A stretch of 64,000 bases of DNA from Breviolum minutum Mf 1.05b.01 (GCA_000507305.1 DF241428.1:17643-81642); one strand, 5' to 3'. Numbered from the stretch's first letter, positions 43,118 through 54,220 are shown. Notes: generated by a model not told the origin, from the letters alone. A program made the numbers and translations.

Positions 43118-43423
43118 GTTTCGGAGAAGGCTACCTTTCAATGCCCTTCATGCTTCTTTTTTTCAGGTTTTCAATCAATCGGTTTCATATGTTTTCTCAT
43201 GTTTTTCTTTGCTCTGTCTCATTGTGTTGCGATTTTGTTGAACAGAGTCTGTAAACGCCCTCGTGCCACCCTAAAATGGCCTTCCAGACGTGCGAACCTG
43301 GAACGGTTTCCTCTCTTTTGTTGGATTTCATGCTTTAAATTTAGAAATGATATTATTGAAACATGTTATTGTAACATTTTATGATATGAGAATCATTAGA
43401 GTAGAATCAATGGATTCGATGAG

Positions 43424-43639
43424 ATGTCTAGTTCTATGCAAGAGATTCTAGAAGGCTGTCTGCTGAATTGCTTCAGAATACTGGCACAGTACGGCACAAT
43501 ACCAGGGCACATAATTCCATGTTCAGCTGATATACAGCACACTGTGACGAACCCAAGATACACCAGTTTTGTTGAAATGCAGCAGTCTCCATGCGTGAAA
43601 CGTTTTGGGGGTTGCACCTGTCCTCATGAAGGCATGTAG
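43424..43639 (+). CDS. Possible small ORF or exon
   Basis: ATG to TAG, 71 codons: MSSSMQEILEGCLLNCFRIL ... KRFGGCTCPHEGM. Cys-rich end. No clear splice signals. Confidence 0.32.
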   Translation: MSSSMQEILEGCLLNCFRILAQYGTIPGHIIPCSADIQHTVTNPRYTSFVEMQQSPCVKRFGGCTCPHEGM

Positions 43640-43699
43640 TTGATTGTGCCAGTCGCACCTTGGAATGCGAATCGCGTGCTGACTAGTATTGGCATGATC

Positions 43700-44600
43700 T
43701 TATCAAGCATCCGCGCTTGAATATGAGAGCTATTCCAAAAGGTCCTTGTCTTGAGCGTAGATTGCGATGACCTTTGGTATGCAAGAATGACCTTTGGCGA
43801 AAGCTAGAATTCCTGAAAGTGATTTGTTTCTGGCTAAAGTTTTGGCGAAAGATCATGGACACTGCATTATATGTACGTATATAGTGTCCAGTGCCTATGT
43901 TTAGAAAGTTTAGAAGCATGTTTGTGCAGGAAGGGGAGGATTGGCCATGGCAACCAGAAACACATGGACTTCTGATTGTCCTATGACATCAGGGGCTTGC
44001 GCATTTTGTGAATCTATAGTCTATAATCTATAGGTAAATTTATTTTGCACAAAGACAACAGGGTGTTTTTTCGTGAAAGTTTGGCGACAGTTTAGATTGG
44101 ATAAAGCGTGGCGAAAGAAGGCCTTCCCTTGAAAGCTTAGGTGGTCTAAACTGTGTATTTGTTATGACTAGATTCCAGGAAGCTAGGTGGGAGGGGAGCC
44201 CTTCTAGTTGGGGCGTGGAAGTGTCAGAACTGGCCGATGAAGGTGAGCAAGGACCAACATCTACATACAGCAAAACAAAAAATCTTAAGTGCCAAAGAAT
44301 GAAGTATGACAGGGGAGCAGACGCCTGGAGGTCCCTTGTCTAGGCCTTGTTTTTTTGCCACATATATTCCCACACACAATCCAAGATCGCGCGCAGCGAA
44401 AGTTTTTGTGGACTTGGGGAATTTTTCGCTAAAGTCGCTAAAATAATTTTTTCTTTTGGCTAAGAATGGCCGTTTCTGGGAAAGAGAATTTTTGGCAACC
44501 GCCATATTTATAATTGTACTTTTATAAAGCTTCCACAGTTCTTGAGAATCGAAACATGTTTCCATCCTAAAGCCTGGTGGTGAAGCTGCCATTGCGTTGT
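43700..44600. repeat. Interspersed GGCGAAAG/GGCTAAAG motif region
   Basis: Words such as TTTGGCGAAAG and TCGCTAAAG recur at about 43797, 43847, 44110 and 44425-44460, giving Lys/Ser-rich frames on the - strand. It looks like a diverged repeat rather than a gene. Confidence 0.4.
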
Positions 44601-44953
44601 GTGCAAAGGGTTAAAGAAATGACAGTAAGGCATTGTCCTTTCTCATGCCTTGGCACAAAAAGCGTGCTACAGTCGTTGCGCCACTGGGAGTAGCGTAATC
44701 ATTACTTCAACCAGCAATCATTACTTCAAACAAAAAATGATCGTGGTGCCAGCTGAAGTCATGCTTGATGCGCGCTCACTTTGCGTCGTCTCTCTCTTCC
44801 AGATTTCGACGAGTGCAGTTTATGAGTTTATGTCATTTTTTTCTCGGTTTTTCATGCGTGCTTTAGTTTTTGCAATGCCTCGCCCACAACATGTTTCGAG
44901 TACCGTACATGCTTCATTGCATCCAAACTCCACAGAGGTTGGGGTATTGTCAG

Positions 44954-45133
44954 GTGCTGCGCAACACAAACCACGAGAAAAAACAACTGCAGGCTTGGCA
45001 GCTTAGTTTCAGTGCAACCTGTCAAAGGCATTTCTGGCAGCATTATCCATCACTTTTTGAACGGAAATGTGAAGAGTCTGATTCAAGAAAAAATGTAGAA
45101 CAGCAGCTGGATTTAATGTCATATCTTTGCTAA
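44954..45133 (+). CDS. Candidate terminal exon, unknown protein
   Basis: Acceptor GGTATTGTCAG; 59 codons to TAA: VLRNTNHEKKQLQAWQLSFS then FERKCEESDSRKNVEQQLDL. Charged, helical. Confidence 0.5.
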   Translation: MLRNTNHEKKQLQAWQLSFSATCQRHFWQHYPSLFERKCEESDSRKNVEQQLDLMSYLC

Positions 45134-45188
45134 GCGTGGACCCTAAATGCTGTGAACCTCGCCATTTAGCACTCTTTATTGACTGCGC

Positions 45189-45377
45189 ATGTGTTGGCTT
45201 GCCGTGGAAAGGGCTCCACAAAACGCAAGTAGCATGACCTTCACAATCCGTAGATGCCTAAAGGACGTAACAACCATCACACACGATCATATTGAGGGAG
45301 GCTTATACATCCCAACAAACATTGATGAGCACAACCGCAGGCAAATTTCTTGCTTTGCTCCCTGGCTCGCCATTTGA
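45189..45377 (+). CDS. Candidate exon or C-terminal segment, unknown protein
   Basis: An open frame to TGA with MTFTIRRCLKDVTTITHDHI then EGGLYIPTNIDEHNRRQISC. It ends 354 bp before the oligopeptidase start, so it would close the upstream gene. Confidence 0.4.
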   Translation: MCWLAVERAPQNASSMTFTIRRCLKDVTTITHDHIEGGLYIPTNIDEHNRRQISCFAPWLAI

Positions 45378-45730
45378 GCAGTGAAAAAACCCTGGTTGTT
45401 CAGGTTACGCAGAAGGGGATCATACGACTAACCTAGTTATACAGAGATTATACTAAGCCAAGCCGCTGTATCAACCAGTATAATGGGAAAGGATAGGATA
45501 GAGGTTTTGTATGGTTTTGTGCTTGTCTTATTTGTATTTTATATTCCTGCTTCGAGACAAACTTGCTGGGGAAGTCAGATGGCTTTTGGGGTGGTTTAGT
45601 AGGGGAACCTTCCCAAAATGGCCTTAATTTTGGTTTGAATTTAGAGTAAATGACCCAGATGTGCCTAATTGAGTCATAGGCTTTGGTACCATCAAAATTG
45701 AAGACAATACATTCGCTTCACTTCACTTCC

Positions 45731-47938
45731 ATGGCATCCTTACGCCGCATCTTGCAAGAAGTGTGGAGAGGATCACGTGGCCAATGGGTTTCAATGAACA
45801 GGGTGGAAGTTGGAGGGAAAACTCTGGTGGACAGCAGTCCAAAACGCAGCAGACAAGACATGTCGTCCAGGTCTGAACTCTCCCTTTCTGCGGCTTCCTT
45901 TCTGAAACCCTATGATGACTGGGCAGCGCTGCAGACATCTGAATGTGCATCATTTTCTCAGATCATTGAAGCTGAGAAAAGTGCAACTGCATCTTTTTTT
46001 GCACGGGCGGGCCCAAGCAGGAGTGACCGGAGAGACCGGAGTGGCCAGACTGAGGCGGTTGATTTGGTCAGGCTGCAGGATGAAGCTGCTAGTTTGCTTC
46101 CGAGCGAGGATGTCATGCCAGAATTGCAGGGTCAATACATGTATTTCCAACGCCATACCCTCGATGGCTTCGTTCAATTCTGCAGACATCCGGAGAATCA
46201 GCCACAGGCAGAAGAGGTGATTCTTGACACAAGCCTGTTGGCTAAGGAGACAGGGTTTGCGGATGTAACCGCATGTAAAGTTTCTGATGATCACAAGCTC
46301 CTGGCCTACATCGTTGATTTTACTGGGGATGATTCCTTGGAACTCCGCTTACAGCCTTTGGGTACTTGTGCTTTTGCAGAAACTGTCTCTGTTCCCAGCA
46401 TCAGAAGTGTCGAGTTTCTTGGCAAGAGTGAGAATGTTGTCAACCTACTCGCAGTGCGCACTGATCCCACAACAAAACGTGCAAACCATGTTTTGCATTT
46501 AACCGTGACCGATGAACATGTTTCCGAGCGCGTACTGTGGAACGAACCGAACCCAGCTGCTTACTTGGAGCTCTTCCGAACAAAAAACCGCAAGCTGATT
46601 TTGGCGTCATCGAACACAAAGGACACCTCCCTTGTATGCTTTGCTCCATGTGGCAAACCCAAAGAAGTAGAGCTCACTACTTTGCTGAAGTCAATCCCAG
46701 GAGTTGAGTATTTTGCAGAACACCAACAGGACATCTTCATTGTGATCAGCAATCATGAACGCCCAGATTTTGCTGTTTACACACTTCCGGAAGAGCAAAT
46801 CATTGGATCCGGTGAAAATTGGTCAAAGCTGAAGCACTTCTTCAGTCCGCCAGGTGAGATGCATGTGACCGATGCCGATTTGCTTTCTGGTTACCTGATT
46901 CTTTATGGCCACGAAGCTGCAGCCCCACGAATTTGCGTCGTACCCATGAAGGACCCCAAGAGTTCATACATGATCGATTTGCCCAGCATAGGCTCGCTGG
47001 AGCCTGGAGTCAACGCAGACCATACCGCAAAGACCACCCGCTTCACTTTGAGATCTCCAGTGGAACCAGGATGCACGTATGACTTGGATCTATCCAAAGG
47101 CATCACTAGAATCGTAGGAAAAAGACAATTGGATGGAAATTCAGCTTTGAGTTCTTTCATGGAATCTGTAAAATGTGAGCGTGTAGACTTTAAAGCCCGA
47201 GATGGTGAATGGGTGCCGATGACCCTATTGCGCCCTAGAGAGCTCCCTGGCCACCCTGCTCGCCCATGCTTACTGCATGTGTATGGAGCATATGGCAGCT
47301 CCATGACGCCGGACTTTCGCCCAGAGCACTTGATGATGTTGCGACGAGGGTGGGTGATAGCTTGGGCTCACGTTCGCGGGGGTGGCGAGCGTGGTCGGGC
47401 GTGGCATCAAGCAGGGCGCCAACTGCAGAAGTCAAGATCTGTTTTAGATCTTTCAGATGCAATTCGGTTTCTTTTGGCGCAGGGAATTGCAGCGCCTGGT
47501 GGTTTGTGCCTCAAGGGATCAAGTGCCGGCGCGTTGACTTTAGGTTCCCTGCTGAACTCTAGGGAGGATGCTGCTTTGATTGGCTCTGCCATACTTGAAG
47601 TGCCATTCTTGGATGTTCTCAACAGCATGGCAGATCCGCTGCTGCCTCTTACCACCCATGAATTTGCTGAATGGGGAGATCCGCGAAATCTGGAGCACGA
47701 GATGAACATACGGTCTTTGTCTCCATACGAGAATATTGGGTCTCACCCTTACCCCCACATCTATGTGTCCTGTGCATTGGCTGATGCCCGGGCACCTGCT
47801 TGGATGGCTGTGAAGTACGCTGCTCGCTTGCGCTGCCGAACACCAGCCTACATGAGCAAGATGGTTGGACACAGCCTCAGTCTTTTTACTCAGGGAGCGC
47901 TGTCACAATCCGTCACAGTCAGCTCTGAAGTACTCTAA
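45731..47938 (+). CDS. S9A serine oligopeptidase (oligopeptidase B/prolyl oligopeptidase family)
   Basis: A single intronless frame of 735 codons from ATG 45731; upstream in-frame codons back to 45683 have no ATG. Enzymes of this family cleave short peptides. A seven-bladed beta-propeller (roughly residues 100-480) gates an alpha/beta-hydrolase domain (about 490-735). The hydrolase half is clear: LLHVYGAYGSSMTPDF (oxyanion region), WVIAWAHVRGGGERGRAWHQ, nucleophile Ser598 in GSSAG, LPLTTHEFAEWGDP, catalytic Asp685 in ADARAPAW and His714 in MVGHS. EWGDP and the surrounding residues favour oligopeptidase B, which cuts after Arg/Lys. The serine context GSSAGA instead of GGSAGG is a small variation. 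The N-terminus, MASLRRILQEVWRG, is Arg-rich and could be a mitochondrial presequence. Only 21 residues follow the His, so the last helix is short or altered. No intron is visible, unlike the neighbours, so a retrogene is possible. Confidence 0.9.
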   Translation: MASLRRILQEVWRGSRGQWVSMNRVEVGGKTLVDSSPKRSRQDMSSRSELSLSAASFLKPYDDWAALQTSECASFSQIIEAEKSATASFFARAGPSRSDRRDRSGQTEAVDLVRLQDEAASLLPSEDVMPELQGQYMYFQRHTLDGFVQFCRHPENQPQAEEVILDTSLLAKETGFADVTACKVSDDHKLLAYIVDFTGDDSLELRLQPLGTCAFAETVSVPSIRSVEFLGKSENVVNLLAVRTDPTTKRANHVLHLTVTDEHVSERVLWNEPNPAAYLELFRTKNRKLILASSNTKDTSLVCFAPCGKPKEVELTTLLKSIPGVEYFAEHQQDIFIVISNHERPDFAVYTLPEEQIIGSGENWSKLKHFFSPPGEMHVTDADLLSGYLILYGHEAAAPRICVVPMKDPKSSYMIDLPSIGSLEPGVNADHTAKTTRFTLRSPVEPGCTYDLDLSKGITRIVGKRQLDGNSALSSFMESVKCERVDFKARDGEWVPMTLLRPRELPGHPARPCLLHVYGAYGSSMTPDFRPEHLMMLRRGWVIAWAHVRGGGERGRAWHQAGRQLQKSRSVLDLSDAIRFLLAQGIAAPGGLCLKGSSAGALTLGSLLNSREDAALIGSAILEVPFLDVLNSMADPLLPLTTHEFAEWGDPRNLEHEMNIRSLSPYENIGSHPYPHIYVSCALADARAPAWMAVKYAARLRCRTPAYMSKMVGHSLSLFTQGALSQSVTVSSEVL

Positions 47939-48372
47939 GATTCAGAATACTGTCAGTCATCATTTCAAATTGTTTTCTGAACACACCAATTTCAACACAC
48001 ACTGAAGCCACTCCACAGCAAGCGGTGATCTGCGGTGCATCACTTTAATCACCTTATGTCTTATTATAAGATATTATAAGTGTGCATGTCACGAAGGCGA
48101 GTCCACTTGGAGCTCAGCTGGAGTTCGTTCAGCAGCCCCACTTGATGTCACATTCAAGAAGGGGCTGAAACCAATATCATGTAAATTCATTTAAGGGGGG
48201 CTGAAATCCCAAGATTTGAACATGTCAGGAGATTTGGACCCTGCCAAAGTTCCATATCGTTGGCAAATGCGCTTGTCTGGGGTCGGCGCTAATTGTTCGT
48301 TTTGGCACTTCTCCAACGCCTCTAAATAAACATCTTAGTTTCATTTCCATTTTTCTTCAACTTTCATTTCAG
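47939..48372. other. Downstream region of the oligopeptidase gene
   Basis: AT-balanced DNA with two GGGGCTGAAA words; no exon seen before the acceptor at 48372. A GTACTC donor-like word overlaps the stop codon of the oligopeptidase, so a spliced extension cannot be excluded. Confidence 0.4.
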
Positions 48373-48504
48373 ATTTGCCCAGCACTTCTTCGCGACATCC
48401 AAGAATCTCTTCCAGCCTCACTCTTCCCAGCGCCATCGGATGTCGTACATGTCGTATGCCCCTGTACAACATACTATGACGAATGGTTGCGGCTGTGGCT
48501 GTAG
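48373..48504 (+). CDS. Candidate terminal exon, unknown protein
   Basis: Acceptor TTTCATTTCAG; 43 codons to TAG: ICPALLRDIQESLPASLFPA then VCPCTTYYDEWLRLWL. The quality of frame and acceptor is high. Confidence 0.45.
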   Translation: MCPALLRDIQESLPASLFPAPSDVVHVVCPCTTYYDEWLRLWL

Positions 48505-48509
48505 TTGAA

Positions 48510-49820
48510 GTTGCAACCGTGTCTACATTATATCATGTTGTATTTTGATTGTATTCTATATCATTAAGATACACATGTTGCATATTATGATATTATTATT
48601 ATTACATATTATCAAAATATGATATTACATTAATATTGTCTATATTATCAAAATATGATATTAGTACCTAAATATAACCATATACTATATTTTCACATAT
48701 TGTATTTATAATGACTGTATTATCATCGCAGCACGGTTGATGTTATCGTATTATCACTATTGGTTATTCTTGATGTTCTTTTTCTTTTTCTGCCTTTCGA
48801 TGCTCTTAGTCACAGTCACTTGCTGGATCAGTGTTGCTTTTCAATCGTTGTTGTCATTGAGATGCGATTTCTTACCCCTGCTGTGCCAATTGGACTTTTG
48901 GATCTTTTGGCTAGTTCAACCTGCGCTGGTTTGCAATGACATTCGTTCTATTCCTGGCACCTAGACTTCCCTTTCTCCTTACTGCGTCAACATTTTGAAT
49001 GAAGGTTCGCCAAAGACCTTCCACTCAAGACTTGGCATCACTCTGCGCAGCAACAACCCTATGAAAAGTGCATAAATTAAAGGCCCCACCGCCACCAAGG
49101 TTCGGATTGAAATGGAGGGATTTTACAATGAAGGGAACCTGCAGAATCCATACTGCAAGGATCTATAAGGATGATATAACATAAATGCTGTCATCATGAC
49201 AACATGCGAAAATAGAATACATACTTAGTGGAAAGCGTATGGAAAGCGTGGGCAAACAAGTGCATATAGACACTGCAAAAACTGCTATTTGACTGCAACA
49301 TTCTGGAGTTTACTTACATTGATATACATTATTGTTGTACTCGTAGCATCATGTATAGCCTGAATATGTTACAGTACATGTGAATATCGTAGCGGCGCCC
49401 CACGACCTCACCCCTGAACCGACTGTAGTAGGGGAATCATTCGCGACACGGCCTGATTTCAGGAATGCAGGTTGCTGAATTGTTATTATTCACCCACATG
49501 TATGATGGTTGTTATGTGCAAATGTACAGTACTGACATGAACAGCAAATAAATTATGGGATATTGTATGATATTGTTACATACAGAAAATGATGTATAGA
49601 TACATACACTGTGTAGAGACTGTAGAGACTTGAAGTTGCGTGGAAACATTTGTTCACTGTAGTGAGTAGTCCTTATGGCTTTGTCACACCACCTGGCACT
49701 CAATATGGTCAGATACGATTTTGCATCATTATAAATCATTTTTATTCTTGTTGAGCTGATGCACCAAGGAGCACTTCGCCGTCACAACTGTTCTGAAACT
49801 CAAGCGAATGAATGTGTCTT
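48510..49820. other. AT-rich stretch without supported exon
   Basis: 48530-48720 is (A/T)-rich with repeated CAAAATATGATATTA. The rest shows only weak exon-like pieces (for example TWHHSAQQQPYEK near 49026). Confidence 0.45.
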
Positions 49821-49826
49821 GCAAAG

Positions 49827-49915
49827 CTCTGATTCTGGACATGCTGGAGCTGTTGACTGGAATGGGCAATCAGAAGAGTCTGCCCGTCAAATTGCATTTC
49901 TTCATCAAACGCTTG
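49827..49915 (+). CDS. Candidate exon (set 7, exon a)
   Basis: Acceptor GTCTTGCAAAG, donor GTCTTG: SDSGHAGAVDWNGQSEESAR then QIAFLHQTL. Ends with one base, matched by the next exon. Confidence 0.45.
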
Positions 49916-49961
49916 GTCTTGGGTATTGATTGCTTTTTTGATCCCTGGTTACATGCAACAG

Positions 49962-50017
49962 GTGCAAGCACTTGGAGAACTCGCCAGAATTTAAGGGCAA
50001 TGCAAAGTGACGAACAG
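49962..50017 (+). CDS. Candidate exon (set 7, exon b)
   Basis: Acceptor TACATGCAACAG. In phase with exon a: GASTWRTRQNLRAMQSDEQ. The alternative frame VQALGELARI stops early. Confidence 0.4.
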
Positions 50018-50024
50018 TGACGAA

Positions 50025-50150
50025 ATGACCAGACGATTGGAGATGTTGGAAGTTGGAGACTATCCGAAAGTGCCCAGTGGTGCCCAGACGGCGATTTACG
50101 GCGGTTTGCTAAGCAGCTTATTTCGTGGCTGCGAGAGTGACTCGCCACAG
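50025..50150 (+). CDS. Candidate exon, unknown protein
   Basis: An open frame to TAA: MTRRLEMLEVGDYPKVPSGA then QTAIYGGLLSSLFRGCESDS. A second frame (WRLSESAQWCPDGDLRRFAK) is also open. Confidence 0.36.
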
Positions 50151-51049
50151 TAACTAGCAACGTCTTCGAGCTAGCAAGCCAGAGGCAGCCGTGATAAAAT
50201 TTGAGCTTCAATCGATTTTCATTGATTTTCATCGTTTCATGGTCATGGCTTTGAGTCTCCAGCCTGTGAAACAGTTGCGCTTGCAGAGTGGACTGAACAC
50301 AGCTCAGCATACTTGTACAGCGTCATAGCAGGGCACACATACGCACCATAGTTGATGCATAGACAAGATGCACATGCTGCAGCAAGTGGCAATGCTGTTT
50401 GAAGAGTAACGGCTGGCCATGGCATGACAAATCTCAGAAAGATTTCCCTGTCAGGAGCAGCTGATGGAAACCATTTCTGGCTTTACAGAGGTGCTGCATG
50501 CTTCAGATTCAAACATGTGCTAATCAACACTTTCGGTACTAGCATATATTGGGAGATGTTGGGCCCATGCTGATTGAATTTCTAAATGAAAGGTAGTCAG
50601 GTAGTCTTTCCATGTCTTTCCAACATGTGTTTACCACCATTGGCATGTCCCTTCCCCAAGACTAGCGCATCATTTCACCAGAGGCAATCTTCAAGATTGT
50701 GTTCAGCGGAATGGGTGGGCACAAGCTTCACCACAAAGAATTTTCTTTTCATTTTCCATTTTCCATACATATTGACAGTTGGTCTAACAGTGTTGTACTG
50801 ATGTGTGCCTCAATGCACTGGAGCCGAGTTTCTCTTAACTGATGTTGGGCCCTGTCGTCAGGGCCATGGTGGGCCCATAACCGGACTTAAGGACAGATTT
50901 TGACCCCACGGAAACCTTCGAAGGTACTCATTCTAGAGGCTAGAGCAAGACCCCACGACCTCCTGGGTAGAGCTGACCTTGCGACTATGCTCTCCTGGAT
51001 AGTGGAATTTATTTAGTGATGATATGATATGGAATGGAAGACTTTCAGT

Positions 51050-51208
51050 GATGGAACTTTCGGGATTCACAAACCCTTCAAAGTGAAGTCTTCAAGCAGT
51101 TTCGAGTGCAGAGATCAGCTTCAGGTGATTGAAAGCCTGCAAGATCAGTGCGTGGATGGTGCAACTGGTCCTCCAGCAGACCGCATGCAGGCACTTCATC
51201 ACATTGTG
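51050..51208 (+). CDS. Candidate exon, unknown protein
   Basis: After AAGACTTTCAG: DGTFGIHKPFKVKSSSSFEC, then QVIESLQDQCVDGATGPPAD. It may be split at the internal CAG/GTGATT. Confidence 0.42.
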
Positions 51209-51380
51209 TTTTTTGTTTCGGATATTTTGCATGGTGCATAATATGTCAGAATTCCGGTTTCATTCTTTATCCGTGATGAAGTTTCAACAAAAGTATCCAG
51301 TGAGTCCAGTGAGTCTTTTCCTCTGAAATAAAAAGTAGAAGTCTCTTCAATGGAAATTACAGAATCACCCAAACCCGCAG

Positions 51381-51594
51381 GGCTTCTGTTCCTGATGCCA
51401 GCATTTCAAACCTTGTTTTATTTTCGGCTTTAGTGCTTGAAGATTCAAGGCTTCCTAGTACCTTGGATGATGTAGGGGAATTTGAAATTTGTATTGCGCT
51501 TCTATACAACTGCCTTTCTCTGGTAGTGAGTTTTTGGCCATACGCGTCCTTTCCAAGATTTTTCAATACTCTTTTTGGTCCGAATGCTATGTAG
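51381..51594 (+). CDS. Candidate terminal exon with membrane-like segment
   Basis: Acceptor CCCAAACCCGCAG; 70 codons to TAG. Contains DASISNLVLFSALVLEDSRL, then a hydrophobic run CIALLYNCLSLVVSFWPYAS. The - strand is also open across the same bases, so the strand is inferred from the acceptor and the neighbours. Confidence 0.42.
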
Positions 51595-51895
51595 ATCGCG
51601 CAGAGACACACAGAAAACGCAAACTCAGAGTAAAGTCCGGGTGTGACATAGGTGCATTGAATTGATAGTTGTATATAGATTATATATACCGAGCTGCCGT
51701 TTCGGGCATTTTGTTTTATTGTCTCTTGATCTCCATCACCGCAGCCATTTGGTGGGATGTCCGGTTTTCTCCCTGCTTCTGCTTGTGGCCCTTGACCTCA
51801 AATTCTTTCAGGTTTTGTTGCTTGTTGGCCGGTTTCACCTCTTGGGCACAAAATGTTGGGCGGACAAAAGTCAACTTCGGCCTGCATGTCTTCAA

Positions 51896-51957
51896 ATTGT
51901 TCGATACTTCTACTACTTCTACTACTTCTACTACTTGTACACCTTCTAGCACTTTTT

Positions 51958-51996
<39 letters not shown>

Positions 51997-52155
51997 TCGC
52001 GAGTGCTACTGCTACTGCTGCTGCTCCTTCTGCTATTACTTCTACTTCTATTATTATTACTACTACTACTACTACTACTACTATCGCGAGTGCTACTGCT
52101 ACTGCTGCTGCTCCTTCTGCTATTACTTCTACTTCTATTATTACTACTACACTAC
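51896..52155. repeat. (CTA)n trinucleotide repeat with a duplicated 60-80 bp block
   Basis: TACTAC-type repeats interrupted by two near-identical copies of TATCGCGAGTGCTACTGCTA... (at about 51996 and 52081). No exon signals inside. Confidence 0.88.
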
Positions 52156-52405
52156 TACTTCGGGTAAGAGATGGTAAGAGCAATATGCGGTGGGGATACC
52201 ACGGGCTGGGGTGGAGGAGCCAAGTGACACTGTATCATATTTGGTGCTGCCATGTGATGCTTCTGGCAATTTGCCTGTAGTGGTATTGAGGTAGCGGGAG
52301 TGTGGTAGCAGTATATATTTTTATTTTTTTGGGAGGGCGTGGGCAGCGCGCTCAGATACAAAGACGCTCGGGTTCTATCAATCAAATCCACAATTTGTGA
52401 CACAG

Positions 52406-52613
52406 GATATGTTTGACGTGTTTCTTAATTTAAGGGGTTGGTGGCTATATGTCGATATGTTGGAACAATGGTCTAGAATTAAACGGCATCTTGGAATGGA
52501 CGCACCGTATTCTCTCCCAACGTTTCATTCCTTATTGCAAACTTTCAATGATGTTCCGCATAAATTTTCGGAAAATCCCTCTACTCGTAGCTTGCAAGAA
52601 TGGATTGATATCG
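52406..52613 (+). CDS. Candidate exon, unknown protein
   Basis: Acceptor TTTGTGACACAG; 69 codons to a GTATCG donor: DMFDVFLNLRGWWLYVDMLE, later FNDVPHKFSENPSTRSLQEW. Codon use is more AT-rich than in other candidates. One of the longest exons seen here. Confidence 0.5.
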
Positions 52614-52640
52614 GTATCGTACGGCCTCGTTTATTCCCAG

Positions 52641-52689
52641 CATGCAGGAGCAATTGCGAGACGTCCAAGCAGCCAATCATGCATTGCAG
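52641..52689 (+). CDS. Candidate exon, coiled coil
   Basis: Acceptor TTTATTCCCAG, donor GTGGGC: MQEQLRDVQAANHALQ. The 27-bp gap from the previous candidate is too short for an intron, so one of the boundaries is wrong. Confidence 0.42.
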
Positions 52690-52932
52690 GTGGGCGGGTT
52701 GTTTTCAATTTTTTCTGCTTTACAGCAGAACATAGATCTGGAGTATTAAACCGTAAACCTCCGAAGTTGGCTTGGAAGAATTGAGGCAATCTGGTTTTCC
52801 CATACTTTCTCCCAGTGCATGGGACCTGCAACCCTACTTCGCCTTTCGCACCTTGTATTGGTTGTCTTCTAAAGCGCGGCCTGATCTGTCAACTATTTCT
52901 GGAGGGCAATATTATAGATGATCAACAAACAG

Positions 52933-53038
52933 GTATTTGAGTAAGAAACAACTAGACCAGGAAACTAGGAAACAAAGAAACAGCTTGTTTGCCAAAGGCG
53001 TCAACAGAGCCAAACAATCTGGAGGACAACAGCTTCAG
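52933..53038 (+). CDS. Candidate exon, coiled coil
   Basis: Between ATCAACAAACAG and GTGTTC: YLSKKQLDQETRKQRNSLFA then KGVNRAKQSGGQQLQ. Strongly charged helix. Confidence 0.53.
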
Positions 53039-53446
53039 GTGTTCGTGCCACAACACCGTACGGTAGTATGCTTTGAACGCGTCCACTCCCTTTCAACACA
53101 TGCCGCTATTACACTTCGCTTGTCCACTCACAAATCTAGGTACCAGCCATTGCATTTTGTAGTACTTGCAAGTCCCACTTGGTTCTCATTCATCGGGTAA
53201 ACCTGAAAAAGTGGATCTTTCAGATTCACTCAATCAAGCTCTCAGCTTTTTCATTTGCAATCCTTGGCTGATTTTCGGGTTTTGATTCTCTCGGAGTGCC
53301 TTTGAAATACGGTCCAAGTACCAAGATTCAGCTTAATGTCATTTTGATGCCCTGATTTATATGTCCACACGCTCCTCACTTCCTCAGGTACTAGTTAGAA
53401 TGTCTAGGCTTTTTCGCCCCTGCCTTCGTGCTTTGTGTTTCCAAAG

Positions 53447-53660
53447 CGCCGTGCTGAAACCCGGCGTCAGGCGGAGCTGGAGACTATGAGGAGCTCGAAG
53501 TTCAGACTAAACATGACCAGAAGTTTCTCAGAGTTTCAGTTGTTGAAACTGTTTGTTTCTGACGTTGCCACGTATAAACAATACCTGCGGTCCTCATCGG
53601 GTCCTCACCTACTCTTACTTTGGAAGGATCCACTTGGACAAGTTGGCCGAGTCCAAAAAG
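53447..53660 (+). CDS. Candidate exon, coiled coil
   Basis: Acceptor GTGTTTCCAAAG, donor GTGTGG; 71 codons: RRAETRRQAELETMRSSKFR, then FSEFQLLKLFVSDVATYKQY and a basic end. A shorter version ending near 53503 is possible. Confidence 0.48.
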
Positions 53661-53935
53661 GTGTGGTATTAAGATCATAGAAAAAGATACAGTGTATCAG
53701 CACATTGAATTTGTCCAAATGTTTACATCTGTACATATCTGTACAAGCTTTGTATATCTTTGTATCAGGCAGCTGAAGCGCGTTCTGGAGTAGGGGTCGG
53801 TCCTGAAGCTCAGGCAGAAGGGAAGACTTGTTGCAGTCCAGATGGCTTTGCGGCTGTGCTTTGCATCTTTTTTGCATCTCAGCGCCTCAGTGCTTTCACG
53901 TTTGCAGGACCTTGAGTTGTGATTGTCTTGCACAG

Positions 53936-53977
53936 TGCCAGGTCCATCAATTGAAAGATGAGAGGGACATGCTGAAG
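53936..53977 (+). CDS. Candidate exon, coiled coil
   Basis: After GTCTTGCACAG: CQVHQLKDERDMLK, then a possible GC donor. Open to 54020. Confidence 0.42.
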
Positions 53978-54104
53978 GCTCCTTTTTCTACCACTAAGTC
54001 ACTAAGTCAGGGCAATTTTTGAGCAATTTGCAAGATTCAGGCTTCCTAGATTTCTGATTTGCTGGGCCACTCACCGCCAATCCCTGTGTTCATACCTGTC
54101 CCAG

Positions 54105-54220
54105 GCGCGCTTGGAGGAGTTGAATTCCAACACAGCTGGTGTGCAACATGATCAGCAAGAACAGGCCTTGTTGGGGGATGGTTGTCAGACTGTACTGCTT
54201 GACAGGCTACTCTTGTTTAG
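54105..54220 (+). CDS. Candidate exon, coiled coil
   Basis: Acceptor CCTGTCCCAG, donor GTCCCT: ARLEELNSNTAGVQHDQQEQ, then ALLGDGCQTVLLDRLLLFR. Confidence 0.45.

Noticed and set aside
44224-44592. 122-codon - strand frame with Lys/Ser-rich repeats
   Set aside because: Its repeated Ser-Leu-Ala-Lys pieces reflect the GGCGAAAG/GGCTAAAG repeat motif seen across 43.7-44.6 kb.
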